The notes beneath the pieces are model-generated. The model ran no database searches and was not told the origin of the DNA. It saw nothing but the letters and a program-made list of their open reading frames with translations. Positions 50,932 to 61,611 of a DNA stretch of 64,000 bases are shown here, piece by piece. The first letter of the stretch is position 1. The number at the start of each line of letters is the position of its first letter. The position numbers and the translations under genes were made by a program. The DNA is from Hyphomicrobiales bacterium (lineage in GTDB: Bacteria; Pseudomonadota; Alphaproteobacteria; Rhizobiales; Rhizobiaceae): positions 79,145-143,144 of the forward strand of contig UCIT01000008.1 in assembly GCA_900472625.1 (NCBI GenBank), in the 5' to 3' direction.

Positions 50932-52969
50932 TTAAGTCTTTGTGGAAACATCCAGACGCACCACGTTCGTGAGATCGGGAGCAGACGATTTCGCGGCTGC
51001 CAGCGCATCCACCAAATCGTTTGCTTTGAACGGCTTCGTGAGGACAGGGCGTGATATCGCCTTGCCCGCTTCGAGCTTGTCGCTGTATCCGGTCATCAGG
51101 ATGACCGGAAGTCCCGGGTGGGTTCTCGCGAGCTGCTCGGCGAGTTCGATGCCTGAGATCCCCGGCATCATGATATCGCTCACCACGACCTGTACTGCCG
51201 GCTCGCGCCTTATGATCTCGAGTGCTTCTGCTCCGTTACGCGCCGTGAAAATCGTCGGGACGACGCCCTCCAATGCCAAGCGTGCGGATTCAAGGGACGG
51301 GGGAGTGTCATCTACCAAGAGTATCCGTGTTGGCAGATCGTGCGGTCCGTCTCGGCCCTTTTCAGACAACAGGGGCGCGGTCGATTTCGGCAGGAGCAGC
51401 GTGAACGCGCTTCCGCGTCCCGGCAGGCTCGCAGCTCTGACAACACCGCCGCACGCTGTCGCAAAACCATGCACCTGGGTGAGACCCAGGCCCGCCCTTC
51501 CGTTTCCGTTTTTTGAATAAAATGGCTCGAAGATGCGGTCGAGGTCTTTCGCGTCGATACCGGCGCCGCTATCGGACACGGTGAGAGCCACCATCGGTCC
51601 CTGAACCCGGCTGTCCTCCAAGGCGCTCTCCGGAATGTTGCGTGCGCTAATCGAGACCTCGCCACCGCCTTTCGTTGCCTGCCGGGCGTTCGTCAGCAGA
51701 TTGATCAGCGCTATCTCCAGGCCGACTGGGTCAACGTTGATCGCCCAGATGTCGTGGGGAAGCTTGATCTCCAGGACGATTGTGTCATCGAGTGCCTGCT
51801 TCAATAAAGGCTCGATCTCGGCAAGTTTCCGATCAAGCTCGATGTGCTCTGCGCCCTGGTTGGAGCGCTTGGCAAACGACAGCAGCCGCTGCGTGATGCC
51901 TTTGCCCCGGGCAATGCCCTCTCTCATGTTTCCTAGCAGTCGCGTGACACGTTGTTCGTCATCCCTCTTTCGTTCGATGCCTTCGACCCCGGACTGGAAG
52001 ACCATCAGCAAGTTGTTGAAGTCGTGTGCGGCCTGCCCGGTGAGTTTTCCCAGCGCATCCATCCGCTGCCAGTTCGCCAGGCTTTCACGTTCGGACGTGC
52101 GCGTTCTGATCTCGCGATGGAGGAGCCAGGCCGCGATCGCGCACATTGCGACGATCACGATGCTTGCCACGAGAAGACTGCCTTGCAGGCAGATCGTAAT
52201 CAGCCGACGGCACTCCCACGTTTACGCGCCACGGAGTTCCGACTAGCGCTGCCTCCGACATGTACAGATGGCGGCCATCGTGGAGTTCGACGCGATTTGG
52301 TCCGGCAGGTTTCGCATATTCGGCGGCTAGCCGGGATTCGAAACCGGGATCGCCGGTGGCCGAAACCAGCCGATCCTGGTTGTCGGTGACCCAGGCAGAC
52401 CAGTTCTCTGGAAGGCCGCTTCTTTCAAGGATCTGCGTAACCATCTCCGGACGGATGACTGCCGACAGCACCGCTCTGGTCCGTCCGCCGCGGGTGATCG
52501 GAACACGCACTGCGAAAGCGGGCTTGCCGCCTGCCCCGACTATTACGTTTCCGATGGTACCGGAGCCTGAATGGAGCACGCGGTCGTGACTTTCCTGGTC
52601 GATTACCTTCCTCGGCGCAGATGCGGCAAGAGGAGGGAACGACAGCACGACCTCGCCCGCCTCATTCGAAACCCGAACTTGCTCCCATACCGGGACCTGA
52701 TCCTTCAGACGGCTTGCCGTCACCGCAAAGCTCGTCCGCGATACCGGCAGGTCGAGCCGGGGGGATTCGGCCACCAGGGAGAGAAGCTGGATCTGTGTGT
52801 GCAGTTCGCGCTGGAGAGAGGATGCTAGGAGGGAGGCGCGGTCACGCACATCCGCGTCGATCTCGGCCTGCCGCTCCCGTATGATGAACCATCCCATCAA
52901 GGACGAAAGCACCAGCAAGGGAATGAGCGCGGCGCTCAGAAGCAGGAATGCAGGCCTAGCCTTGATCAA
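50932..52969 (-). pseudogene. Hybrid sensor histidine kinase, frameshifted between sensor and kinase
   Basis: The first part has an N-terminal membrane helix (FLLLSAALIPLLVLSSLMGW), then a periplasmic cache-like sensor up to VGVPSADYDL. There an extra base near 52190 breaks the frame. The second part continues with the second membrane helix (VASIVIVAMCAIAAWLL), HisKA with AAHDFNNLLMVF, a GHKL domain (NLLTNARQATKGGG, DSGAGID, GLGLTQVHGFA) and a receiver domain (ILLVDDTPPS, VVSDIMMPG, LTKPF). Without the break the protein would be about 675 residues. All catalytic residues remain. Confidence 0.85.
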
Positions 52970-53382
52970 GATGAAACCTCAGTTGGTCATGAGGCAATCT
53001 AGTCCGTTATCCGCGCCAAGCAAGGCATGTCAGCCTAAACTCAGTCACCTGCACAATTGTGTCGAGCCGAGAGCCTCACGGAGACAGCAGTCAATGCGAT
53101 CGCGGTCCCGCGTCACCTGATGGCAATTGCTTGCTGTCGGTCGCCACTCGTTGTTTCCGGAGCCAGAACGACTTCAACCTCATCGTCATCCGGCGGGCGC
53201 CGCCAGGCACTCAAAATCTATCTCTAGGGTTTCACCGCACCGAGCGAGTGCGGGTTCGGGTGCCGCTGCCTTCGTCAGGTTCATATCCCGGAACCGAATA
53301 GCCAGGGGTTTTCGTCTCACCAAAGACTGGGGCCACCATCAGGCTTGACAGGCGTATCCGTCCACAATTACGTATGACGCGA
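52970..53382. other. Intergenic before the fluoride riboswitch
   Basis: About 410 bp without a recognised gene. The 3' part should contain the promoter of the fluoride operon. Confidence 0.4.
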
Positions 53383-53448
53383 CGGCAATGGATTTCTGCC
53401 GGGCATTAACGCCGAACTGCTTCCCTGATGAAGCTGATGATTCCTACT
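53383..53448 (+). ncRNA. Fluoride riboswitch (crcB motif)
   Basis: GGCAATGG (53383-53390) and TTCTGCC (53394-53400) form the first stem-loop. AACGCC follows at 53408-53413, and the conserved 3' strand GCTGATGATTCCTACT at 53433-53448. The order and bases match the crcB consensus (GGCGATGG-GTTCGCC, AAACGC, CTGATGACTCCTACT) with small changes. It lies 88 bp upstream of a CLC-F type channel gene, a typical target. Fluoride binding should turn on the downstream genes. Confidence 0.85.
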
Positions 53449-53536
53449 CAACGCGACAACCGCGAAGGAGTAGAGTCATGTCTAAAGTCCGGCCCCAGCC
53501 GCACCCCCATTCCCATGCCGCAGTGGCGGAGGCATC

Positions 53537-54948
53537 ATGCTGATGCCGCTGCACGCTTTTCTCGGCCTCCGGCTCCAGCAACTCCGCAGCCTCGGCAAAT
53601 GGACCCTCGTCGTTGTGCCCATGGCTATTGCCGTGGGTTCGCTGGTGGCCCTGTTCCTGTGGGCGCTTGATCGTGCCACCGAGGCGCGTTTCGCCTATCC
53701 TTGGCTGATCTACGGCATGCCGGTCGCCGGGTTCGCGATGGTGCTGGTCTGCCAGCACTTCGGCAAGGGCACGGAAGGAGGCAACAACCTCATCGTGGAC
53801 CAGATCCATGAACCGGGCAGCGGTGTGCCCCTGCGCATGGCGCCGTTCATCCTGGTCACCACCGTCCTCACCCACTTGGTCGGCGGCTCCGCGGGCCGTG
53901 AAGGCACGGCAGTGCAGCTCGGCGGCAGCCTTGCCAGCGCCTGCGGCCGGCTGTGCAAGCTGTCGTCGGCCGAAATGCGGATCCTGCTCATGGCGGGCAT
54001 CGCCGCCGGCTTCGGCGCGGTGTTCGGCACGCCGATCGCCGGCGCGGTGTTCGCGCTCGAAGTGTTGACCATCGGCCGCATGCAGTACGAAGCCCTGCTG
54101 CCCGCGCTGCTCGCTGCCGTGGTCGCCGACTGGACCTGCCACACCTGGGGCGTAGCCCACACCCATTACGCCATTACCTACCTTGCCGGGGTCGGCGAGG
54201 CGGTCGGGTTCCACCTGGGCGCCCTGCTGCTGCTGAAGGTCACGGTGGCAGGGGTCGCCTTCGGCGTGGCCGCGCATTTTTTGCGGAGCTGTCGCACGGA
54301 GCGTCCGCGTTGTTCAAACGGCTCCTGCCCTATGCGCCGCTGCGGCCGGTGATTGCGAGCATCATCCTGCTCGGCCTGGTCTACCTCCTCGGCACGCGGG
54401 AATATCTGGGCCTCGGGGTCTGGTCGCCCAATCCCGGCGACGCCACGATCCTCGGATTTTTCCGGCCGGACCATGCCGATTACTGGAGTTGGGCGTGGAA
54501 GGCGCTGTTCACGATGATCACCCTTAGCGCCGGGTTCAAGGGCGGCGAGGTCACGCCGCTGTTCTTCATCGGCGCTGGCCTGGGCAGCGCCTTGGCCGGG
54601 GTCATGGGCGCGCCGGTCGACCTGTTCGCGGCGCTGGGCTTCGTCGCAGTGTTCGCCGGGGCGACCAACACGCCGCTGGCCTGCATGATCATGGGCATCG
54701 AACTGTTCGGGTCGACCCATGCGGTCTATCTCGCGGTCGCCTGCTTCATCGCTTACCTGTGCAGCGGCCATTCCAGCATCTACCTCTCGCAACGTGTCGG
54801 CGTGCCGAAGACGGCCGCCAACGACATCCCCTCTGACATCGCTGTGCGGCATGTCCGCGATCTCAACGGCCAGGCGCTGGGCAACACGCTCGCCCGTGTC
54901 CGTCTGCGGCCGGTCGCGGCGACTCTTACCCTTAACGAAAGCTCCGCC
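53537..54948 (+). pseudogene. CLC-F type fluoride/proton antiporter gene, frameshifted
   Basis: The ATG follows [23 protein letters not shown] (Asn-rich in place of the GSGIP serine loop, about 78-91) and [16 protein letters not shown] (about 116-131) mark the CLC-F branch. The frame breaks in a run of six T at 54277-54282. It resumes as [20 protein letters not shown] and continues with [20 protein letters not shown] and [19 protein letters not shown]. One more T restores the frame. After the break the frame runs on without a stop into the DUF190 sequence. Its role would be fluoride export under riboswitch control. Confidence 0.85.
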
Positions 54949-55349
54949 ATGACCCCGCATACTCTCGCGTTCCAGGAAATAGGGATGGTCCGCATCTATA
55001 TGACCGCCCGCGAAAAAGTCGCCAAGCGCGGCTGGTTCGGTGCCAAACTCCTCTACCGCGCGCTGGTAATCCAGGCCAAGGCAGCCGGCATCATGAACGC
55101 CAGCGCCCATCACACACATTTCGGTTACAGCAACGGCGGCAAGCTCCAGGATGACGGAATTGAAATTCCGAACCTTGAGCTGACCATATGCGTCGAGCTG
55201 ATCGCGCCCCGCGCGAAGCTGGAAGCCTTTTGCCAAACACATGGTGCCCTGCTGGGCCGCAAGGTGATCGCTACAAACACATCGAGCAGTGGGGCATCTC
55301 CGGTGCTGACACACCACCTCCCGCCGACGATGGCTGTAGCGCCAGATGA
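54949..55349 (+). pseudogene. DUF190 domain protein, frameshifted near its end
   Basis: Reads [54 protein letters not shown] and GALLGRKVI. At about 55270 the sense moves to another frame, which gives [20 protein letters not shown] and a stop. KVI-YKH-E-W is the normal DUF190 end, so one base is missing. The ClC frame runs into it without a stop, possibly a fusion. DUF190 genes accompany fluoride transporters in many bacteria. Confidence 0.75.
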
Positions 55350-55523
55350 TCTAGCCATGCTCCAGCGGGTCTTCGACCAGGCATGCATCAAGCGCCGGGT
55401 ATCGGCCGACGATGCGGGGGGGGGGCGCCCGCATTGCCAGAACGCTGGATTGATCTGTTTCAGCATGGCATCCGTCATGAGAAGCAGTTGATTTCCATGC
55501 TTATCGGGACGGGTTTCCCTTAA
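55330..55523 (+). pseudogene. Degenerate small protein gene with a ten-G run
   Basis: ATG, then [20 protein letters not shown] and KRRVSADDA up to a run of ten G (55426-55435). After it the sense is split over frames: GARIARTL, then [20 protein letters not shown] followed by FP and a stop. This matches a small rhizobial helical family (LR-AFD--C--R------A---A--L--LFQ-G). At least two indels are needed to rebuild it. Function unknown. Confidence 0.55.
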
Positions 55524-55650
55524 AAAACAACCGGGTTCTATGGGCGATCGAGTAATTTTCGGGTATAAAGATCAAGGCGTGTGCTGCGTGCGTCAGGGTC
55601 CCACCCTATTACGGAGGATCCTGAAACCTTGTCACAAAGGACGCTTTCGC

Positions 55651-56844
55651 ATGTCTTCTTCGCACTCTCCGGGCCGCATCAGGTCCACTCTTCGCCACTT
55701 CCTTGATAATGAAGCCTCCGGAGGCCTGGTGTTGATGGGCGTGGCGATGCTGGCGATCATAACCGCGAACTCGCACCTGGCCGGCACCTATTTCGCGGCG
55801 CTGCACGCGTATATCGGTCCCCTCAGCCTGCACCACTGGATCAACGACGCGCTAATGGCGCTGTTCTTCCTGCTCGTAGGGCTGGAGATCAAGCGCGAGA
55901 TGCTTGACGGCCAGTTGTCGAGCTGGAGCCGCCGCCTGCTGCCCGGCGCGGCGGCGGCCGGCGGGATGCTGGTGCCGGCGCTGATCTATATGGCGTTCAA
56001 CCTCGATCATCCGGCCGCGCTGCGCGGCTGGGCGATTCCGACCGCCACCGACATCGCATTCGCGCTCGGCGTCTTGTCGCTGCTGGGTCCCCGCGTACCC
56101 GCCTCCCTCAAGATCTTCCTCGCCGCTCTGGCGATCATCGACGACCTTGGCGCGGTGCTGGTGATCGCACTATTCTACACCGTTGACCTCAACCTCTACG
56201 CCCTGGGCGGCGCGGCCATGGTTGTTACGGTGCTGGCAGCTTTAAACCGACTCGGCGTCATGCGCCTCGCGCCCTATCTGGTGCTCGGCGCGGCGCTGTG
56301 GGTGCTGGTACTACAATCCGGTATCCACGCGACTCTGGCCGGCGTTATCCTCGCCCTGACTGTTCCCCTGAAGCGCACGCCCGGGACGCCGGAGGCGGCG
56401 CATGCGGACTCCCCGCTGCACCGGCTCGAACACGTTTTGCACAAGCCGGTTGCCTTCCTGATCGTGCCGATCTTCGGGTTCGCAAATGCCGGCGTGTCGT
56501 TTGCGGGTGTGACCCCCGGCGTGCTGCTCGAACCCCTCACCCTCGACGTGGCCGCAGGTCTGGTGCTCGGCAAGCTGCTCGGCGTGCTGGGTACGGTGTT
56601 GGTGCTGGTTAAGACCGGGCTGGCCGACCTGCCGGCGAGTGCGGGTTGGGGGCAGACCACCGGCGTCGCCCTGCTCTGCGGGATAGGCTTCACCATGAGC
56701 CTGTTTATCAGCCTCCTCGCTTTTGAGGATCCGGCGCTGCAAGATCGGCTCAAGATCGGCATTCTGGCGGGATCGCTGGTGGCCGGCGTCAGTGGTTACG
56801 TGGTCCTGAAGCTAAGCAGCCGCAGGTCTGCTCAACCTAATTGA
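55651..56844 (+). CDS. nhaA: Na+/H+ antiporter NhaA
   Basis: 397 residues from [20 protein letters not shown]. The hallmark transport motif [11 protein letters not shown] is present (about 134-144), as are [19 protein letters not shown] with the two essential Asp residues, and [13 protein letters not shown] near the end. About 12 membrane helices. Following the CLC-F and DUF190 genes, it may help restore pH or act with fluoride export. It is the only intact open frame of the fluoride group. Confidence 0.94.
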   Translation: MSSSHSPGRIRSTLRHFLDNEASGGLVLMGVAMLAIITANSHLAGTYFAALHAYIGPLSLHHWINDALMALFFLLVGLEIKREMLDGQLSSWSRRLLPGAAAAGGMLVPALIYMAFNLDHPAALRGWAIPTATDIAFALGVLSLLGPRVPASLKIFLAALAIIDDLGAVLVIALFYTVDLNLYALGGAAMVVTVLAALNRLGVMRLAPYLVLGAALWVLVLQSGIHATLAGVILALTVPLKRTPGTPEAAHADSPLHRLEHVLHKPVAFLIVPIFGFANAGVSFAGVTPGVLLEPLTLDVAAGLVLGKLLGVLGTVLVLVKTGLADLPASAGWGQTTGVALLCGIGFTMSLFISLLAFEDPALQDRLKIGILAGSLVAGVSGYVVLKLSSRRSAQPN

Positions 56845-56939
56845 CGCTGAAGGCAGCGTTCGGCAAGACCAACGCGGCCATCATTGATTGGTGCAATGTC
56901 GAACAGTCCCGTGCCCCAAATTGTAGCGACAATTTTTTG

Positions 56940-57237
56940 TAAATCAGCGCCGTACAGCGGCCACGACGGCGCAGAGCGACAGACAACCGTGACAATGCTC
57001 AACAGCCAGGAATATACAAACGGACCAAGATAGTAGCCTCCACCGCCGATTAATGGTCCGGAGGTGATGTCGATCAGCACCGATCAGGATAACCACCGGT
57101 ATGGCAAGTGCTGACAGCCATACCGCGATCGTTCTGTTTTCATTATCAGCCACCTTCGCTGCGGATCGCTCGCCGCCAGCCACACCAATGTAGGGAAAAA
57201 GAACGCAAAAGAAGATGGCCGCATCGCTACCATTCAC
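56940..57237 (-). pseudogene. Small membrane protein, frameshifted
   Basis: Minus strand: MNGSDAAIFFCVLFPYIGVA, then NENRTIAVWLSALAIPVVIL and IG. A break near 57070 follows, and the next frame reads DITSGPLIGGGGYYLGPFVY, SWLLSIVTVVC. Two or three hydrophobic segments. The family is not recognised. It lies between the fluoride and arsenic groups. Confidence 0.4.
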
Positions 57238-57516
57238 GTCGGATAGAAATCGCGGGGTGAGACATAATAGGCACGCGATCGAGAGTGACCTTGGTTTTCA
57301 GCGGCAATCATCGCGACTGAATTTGCGGTCTTGATGGCCGTCGTGTCAGTGAGGAATATGCGCGCGGTACCTTCAAGGCTAAACCCCGCTGCCGCAGAGC
57401 TGAGCGGGCGCCAGTTCGCTCCAAATGCACAGTTCTAGCATGGGAGACGCTGACACCGCTGCGCCCCGCTGATGGGCGCTTCCCGCCAGCTGCGCCTTAC
57501 CAGCTCTTCCGTATAA
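57238..57516. other. Intergenic, no gene seen
   Basis: About 280 bp without coding sense between the membrane-protein relic and the OsmC gene. Confidence 0.4.
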
Positions 57517-57921
57517 TTAGTCCACGTTCAGCGTTACTGTCACACCACGATTGAGTGAATTTGCTACTGTGCAGATCGACCATGCACGATTGATCAAGTC
57601 TGCCGGGTCGGACCCATCCAATGTCGTGCATCTCACGGATAGCACAACATTGGTGGCTACCAACGGCGCGCCGTCGAGTTCCAGCCTCACGGTCACGGCA
57701 ATCTCTCCGATCTCGACACCGACATCATGGGCGACATATCTGAGGTCGTTGCAGTAGCAACCGCCTACCGCCAAAGCGAGCAGCTGCCCGCCGTTAAAGC
57801 CGAGCCCCAACCCACCGGCCTTGCCTTCCGGCCTATCGACCACAATAGTGTGACCGCCAGCCCAACCAACTGCCGCTTCCGTGCCCGCCACATTGCGCAA
57901 TTCGACGATCGACTGAACCAT
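57517..57921 (-). CDS. OsmC/Ohr family protein
   Basis: 134 residues from MVQSIVELRN, with AAGGAA just upstream. OsmC fold: GFNGGQLLALAVGGCYCNDL carries the redox Cys pair region (about 68-70), followed by VGVEIGEIAVTVRLELDGAP and the second conserved Cys in VLSVRCTT. Such proteins reduce organic peroxides with thiols. The start at 58008 would add 29 unrelated residues. Confidence 0.85.
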   Translation of the reverse strand: MVQSIVELRNVAGTEAAVGWAGGHTIVVDRPEGKAGGLGLGFNGGQLLALAVGGCYCNDLRYVAHDVGVEIGEIAVTVRLELDGAPLVATNVVLSVRCTTLDGSDPADLINRAWSICTVANSLNRGVTVTLNVD

Positions 57922-58246
57922 TTCCTTCACTCCCTCCGCGCAGCTTAGTGACACGCTCATTGCGTTTCTGGAGAAGTGTAAATTGACAAAGGACACGAGC
58001 ATCATCAAGGCTTTTGGAAAGCAGTCCTTGAAAGCTGAACCGGGCCCTACCGACCAAAAGGACGACCTGTTTTAGAACAAAGAAGGCGGAAATCTATGTT
58101 CCTGCCCGCTGTCCGAAAGGGCTCCGCGCTCGCGTTGCCAAGAGGGCCGGGACTCGCCTAAGGCTGCGTCCGCACCACCCCTCCTGCACTTGCTACCGGA
58201 ACCTCGCCGGTGAAGCATGGATGACATGAGACACGCACCTGCCTCC
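57922..58246. other. Intergenic, no gene seen
   Basis: About 325 bp between OsmC and the last ars gene. No recognisable gene, and no clear terminator for the ars operon. Confidence 0.35.
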
Positions 58247-59443
58247 TTAAAAACAATCGCCGTTCCTGCGAAAGCGCCCGAGGACGATAAACAGTGACAG
58301 GGCGAGAAGCCCCAGCGCGACGATAGCGCTTAGGGATAGGGCGATCCCAAGCCATTCTATCGCTAATGCCATCAGAAATGGCGCCGAAGCCGAAACAATC
58401 AGCCGGGCCGCCATCATCTTTCCCTGCAGCTTGCCGTAGCCATCACTGCCGAACAGCGCGAGCGGCAGGGTCCCCGTCACAATACTCAGCAACCCGTTGC
58501 CCATGCCGAAGACGACCGCGAAGACCATAGCGCCCGGAATGGCCGGCGCGGTCAGTTCGAGGATCAGAGTGCCGGCCGGAATGAATGCGGCTGAGATCAT
58601 GGCGAGGTGAATCGCGTCGAGGCGTGTGCCGAACAGCATGTTGATCAGCCGGCTCGCGACCTGGGACGGACCGAACAAGGTGCTGACGAGCGCAGCGGTG
58701 GTGCCCAGGCCCAAGCCTGCCAGCAGCGGCACCATGTGCACCAGCACGGACGCGCTGGCGAGATACTGCACGGCGAACGCCGTGGTCATCAAGGCAAAGC
58801 CCATGCGGCGGTGCGACGGCGCCAGGGAGCCAGGGACAGGAGCGGTGGGATTGGTGGCAGCCTCCCGGCGGCTGACGGTGAGCCCGTGGGACAGCCAGGC
58901 GTGAAGGGGCAGGCAGACCATCAGGTTAAGCCCGGCAAACACCAGGTAGACGTTCTGCCAGCTGAGCTGGGCGTGTAGCGCCGACGTGATCGGCCAGAAG
59001 ATCGTCGAGGCAAATCCGGCGATCAAGGTGAGATAGGTGATGCTCTGCTGTGCTACCGCCGGCCGGAGCTGGACGAGCAATGCAAACGCCGCACCGTACT
59101 GCACCAGGTTGGCGGCAACCTCAATCGCGATGAGGGCTGCGACGTAAGATCCCTTCCCCGGCGCGAATGCGCAGGCCGCCAGGGCAGCGGCGGCCACCGC
59201 CGAACCTATGGTCATCACCCGCCCAGCCCCGATGCGGTCGATCAGGACGCCGAGCCAGGGCGCGCTGAGTCCGCCGACCAGCAGTGCGATCGACAGGGCG
59301 CCGAAGATCCATTCCTGCGACCAAGCAAGGCTTGCCGCCATGTCAGGTGCCAGAATGCTGAAGCTATAATAGAGGGTGCCGTATCCAATAATCTGGGTGA
59401 CACCGAGGGCGGCGATAGCGCCGATCGGCAGCCGTGCGGTCAT
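58247..59443 (-). CDS. arsK: MFS arsenite exporter, ArsK type
   Basis: 398 residues with about 12 membrane segments and MFS motif A-like [19 protein letters not shown]. The opening [20 protein letters not shown] and the setting at the end of an ars operon fit the ArsK exporters described from Agrobacterium. The predicted role is efflux of arsenite or antimonite or related trivalent compounds. It overlaps arsH by four bases. The substrate is inferred from family and context. Confidence 0.82.
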   Translation of the reverse strand: MTARLPIGAIAALGVTQIIGYGTLYYSFSILAPDMAASLAWSQEWIFGALSIALLVGGLSAPWLGVLIDRIGAGRVMTIGSAVAAAALAACAFAPGKGSYVAALIAIEVAANLVQYGAAFALLVQLRPAVAQQSITYLTLIAGFASTIFWPITSALHAQLSWQNVYLVFAGLNLMVCLPLHAWLSHGLTVSRREAATNPTAPVPGSLAPSHRRMGFALMTTAFAVQYLASASVLVHMVPLLAGLGLGTTAALVSTLFGPSQVASRLINMLFGTRLDAIHLAMISAAFIPAGTLILELTAPAIPGAMVFAVVFGMGNGLLSIVTGTLPLALFGSDGYGKLQGKMMAARLIVSASAPFLMALAIEWLGIALSLSAIVALGLLALSLFIVLGRFRRNGDCF

Positions 59444-60165
59444 ATGGATTTAAGGCTCACACGCTGTTCCAGCTTGTTGGCGTCTTCTTTTCGCTCGCTG
59501 TAGCGGTCGGTGAGATAGGCAGAGGCGTCGCGGGTGAGGTACGTGAACTTCACCAGCTCCTCGCAGACGTCCACGACGCGGTCGTAATAGGCGGAGGGCT
59601 TCATGCGGCCGTCCGCATTAAACTCCTCGAAAGCCTTGGCGACCGAGGACTGGTTGGGGATGGTGATCATCCTCATCCAACGGCCGAGGACGCGGAGCTG
59701 GTTGATGGCATTGAATGACTGCGAGCCGCCAGACACCTGCATCACCGCCAGCGTCTTGCCTTGGGTCGGCCGCACCGAGCCGACCGACAACGGGATCCAG
59801 TCGATCTGGGCCTTCATGATGCCAGTCATGGCGCCATGTCGCTCTGGACTGACCCACACCTGGCCTTCCGACCAGGCCGACAGGTCGCGCAACTCATGTA
59901 CCTTGGGATGGCTCACCGGTTCGGCGTCCGGAAGCGGCAGACCGGCGGGGTCGAAGATCTTCACCTCGCAGCCGAAATGCTCCAGCAGGCGCGCGGATTC
60001 CTGCGCCAGCAGGCGGCTGTAGGAGACCGGGCGCAGGGAGCCGTAGAGGATCAGGATGCGCGGTTTGTGGGTCGAGAACGCGGGACGCAGGGCGTCCAGG
60101 TCAAGCTGGCCCAGATGCGCCAGGGATGCGGCAGGCAGATCAGGCAATGCGCTTTCCCTCCGCAT
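59440..60165 (-). CDS. arsH: Organoarsenical oxidase ArsH
   Basis: 241 residues from [20 protein letters not shown], a start that overlaps the end of arsC. NADPH-dependent FMN reductase fold: [20 protein letters not shown] (flavin loop), [20 protein letters not shown] and [20 protein letters not shown] are ArsH signatures. ArsH oxidises trivalent methylated arsenicals to less toxic pentavalent forms. An in-frame start 23 codons upstream lies deeper inside arsC and was rejected. Confidence 0.93.
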   Translation of the reverse strand: MRRESALPDLPAASLAHLGQLDLDALRPAFSTHKPRILILYGSLRPVSYSRLLAQESARLLEHFGCEVKIFDPAGLPLPDAEPVSHPKVHELRDLSAWSEGQVWVSPERHGAMTGIMKAQIDWIPLSVGSVRPTQGKTLAVMQVSGGSQSFNAINQLRVLGRWMRMITIPNQSSVAKAFEEFNADGRMKPSAYYDRVVDVCEELVKFTYLTRDASAYLTDRYSERKEDANKLEQRVSLKSI

Positions 60166-60562
60166 CGAGGACCTGTTCGCCGTCTTCCTTGCTGAAAGCG
60201 CCTTTATGGGTCTCCGGCAGGATGTCGAGGACAACTTGCGAAGGCCGCGACAGGCGCGTGCCCATTGACGTGATCACGAAGGGCCGGTTGATCAGGATCG
60301 GGTCTTTGAGCATGACGTTGAGCAACTGATCGTCGCTCAGCTGCGGATTGTCGAGGCCGAGTTCCGCGTAGGGCGTACCCTTCTCGCGGATAGCTTCGCG
60401 GACGGTAAGGCCGGCGTCAGCGATCATCCTGACGAGCTGGTCGCGGCTGGGAGGGGTTTTCAGATACTCGATGACCGTCGGCTCGATGCCGGCGTTGCGG
60501 ATCATCTCCAGCGTGTTGCGCGAGGTGGCGCAGTCGGGGTTGTGGTAGATGGTGACGTCCAT
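60140..60562 (-). CDS. arsC: Arsenate reductase, glutaredoxin-dependent
   Basis: 140 residues from [16 protein letters not shown], with the catalytic Cys11. The usual Gly after the Cys is Ala here. Arsenate-binding arginines lie in ILINRPFV and [11 protein letters not shown]. It reduces arsenate to arsenite for export by Acr3. It starts 4 bp after acr3 and its 3' end overlaps arsH. It is the second arsenate reductase of the operon and the only intact one. Confidence 0.93.
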   Translation of the reverse strand: MDVTIYHNPDCATSRNTLEMIRNAGIEPTVIEYLKTPPSRDQLVRMIADAGLTVREAIREKGTPYAELGLDNPQLSDDQLLNVMLKDPILINRPFVITSMGTRLSRPSQVVLDILPETHKGAFSKEDGEQVLDAEGKRIA

Positions 60563-60566
60563 AGTG

Positions 60567-61607
60567 TCATGCCCTTCTGATGGTAGGGGCGTTCGTCCGG
60601 ACGGCGGCGCCGCGCTCGTACCAGCCCTTGCTGCGGTTGACGATCCAGACAACCGACAGCATCACCGGCACCTCGATGAGGACGCCGACGACAGTGGCTA
60701 GGGCCGCCCCGGAATGAAAGCCGAACAGACTAATGGCAGCGGCCACCGCCAATTCGAAGAAATTGGAGGCGCCGATCAGCGCCGACGGACCGGCGACGCA
60801 GTGTTCCTCCCCGCTCCAACGGTTCAGCAGATAGGCGAGGCCCGAGTTGAAATAGACCTGGATCAGGATCGGCACGGTGAGCAGCGCGATGACGCCCGGC
60901 TGGGCGATGATCTGTTCGCCCTGGAAGCCGAACAGCAGCACCAGGGTTGCCAGCAGGGCCAGCAAGGACACCGGCTGGAGCTTGGCGCCGAGGCGGTCGA
61001 CGTCGGTCACGCCGCGCAGGACCTGTGCGGCGATCACCGGCAAGACGATATAGAGCACCACCGAGAGGATCAGCGTATCCCAAGGAACCGTGATGGCTGA
61101 CAGACCCAACAGAAGCGCGACGATCGGCGCAAAAGCGACGACCATGATGGTGTCGTTCAGCGCCACCTGCGACAGCGTGAAATGCGGCTCGCCCTTGGTC
61201 AGGTTGGACCAGACGAACACCATGGCCGTACAGGGTGCAGCGGCGAGGATGATCAATCCGGCAATGTAGCTGTCGATCTGGCCGACCGGCAGATACGGCC
61301 GGAACAGGTAGCCCACGAACAGCCAGCCGAGTAGGGCCATCGAGAACGGCTTCACCGCCCAATTGATAAACAAGGTAACGCCGATCCCGCGCCAGTGGCG
61401 GCCGACCTGGCTAAGGGAGGCAAAATCGATCTTGAGCAGCATCGGGATAATCATCAGCCAGATCAGCACGGCGACCGGCAGATTGACCTTGGCGACTTCG
61501 GCCGTGCCGATGGCCTGGAAGACGCCCGGCATGACATGGCCAAGGGCGACCCCGACAACAATGCACAGGAACACCCAGACGGTCAGGTAGCGTTCAAACG
61601 TTGACAT
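60567..61607 (-). CDS. acr3: Arsenite efflux permease Acr3
   Basis: 346 residues with ten predicted membrane segments. The essential Cys is in LAAAPCTAMVFVWSNLTKG and the conserved Glu in LIEVPVMLSVVW. The N-terminus STFERYLTVWVFLCIVVGV is typical of the Acr3(2) branch. It exports arsenite using the proton gradient. It lies between arsN2 and arsC. Confidence 0.95.
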   Translation of the reverse strand: MSTFERYLTVWVFLCIVVGVALGHVMPGVFQAIGTAEVAKVNLPVAVLIWLMIIPMLLKIDFASLSQVGRHWRGIGVTLFINWAVKPFSMALLGWLFVGYLFRPYLPVGQIDSYIAGLIILAAAPCTAMVFVWSNLTKGEPHFTLSQVALNDTIMVVAFAPIVALLLGLSAITVPWDTLILSVVLYIVLPVIAAQVLRGVTDVDRLGAKLQPVSLLALLATLVLLFGFQGEQIIAQPGVIALLTVPILIQVYFNSGLAYLLNRWSGEEHCVAGPSALIGASNFFELAVAAAISLFGFHSGAALATVVGVLIEVPVMLSVVWIVNRSKGWYERGAAVRTNAPTIRRA

Positions 61608-61611
61608 GGTT

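Noticed and set aside
53428..53670. 80-codon plus-strand frame starting inside the fluoride riboswitch
   Set aside because: It overlaps the conserved 3' strand of the riboswitch and the start of the channel gene, and its sequence is Pro/Arg-rich without a motif.
55524..55650. Second fluoride or sodium riboswitch in front of nhaA
   Set aside because: GGCGATCGAG is present, but the conserved TGATG-CTCCTACT strand and the required pairing are missing.
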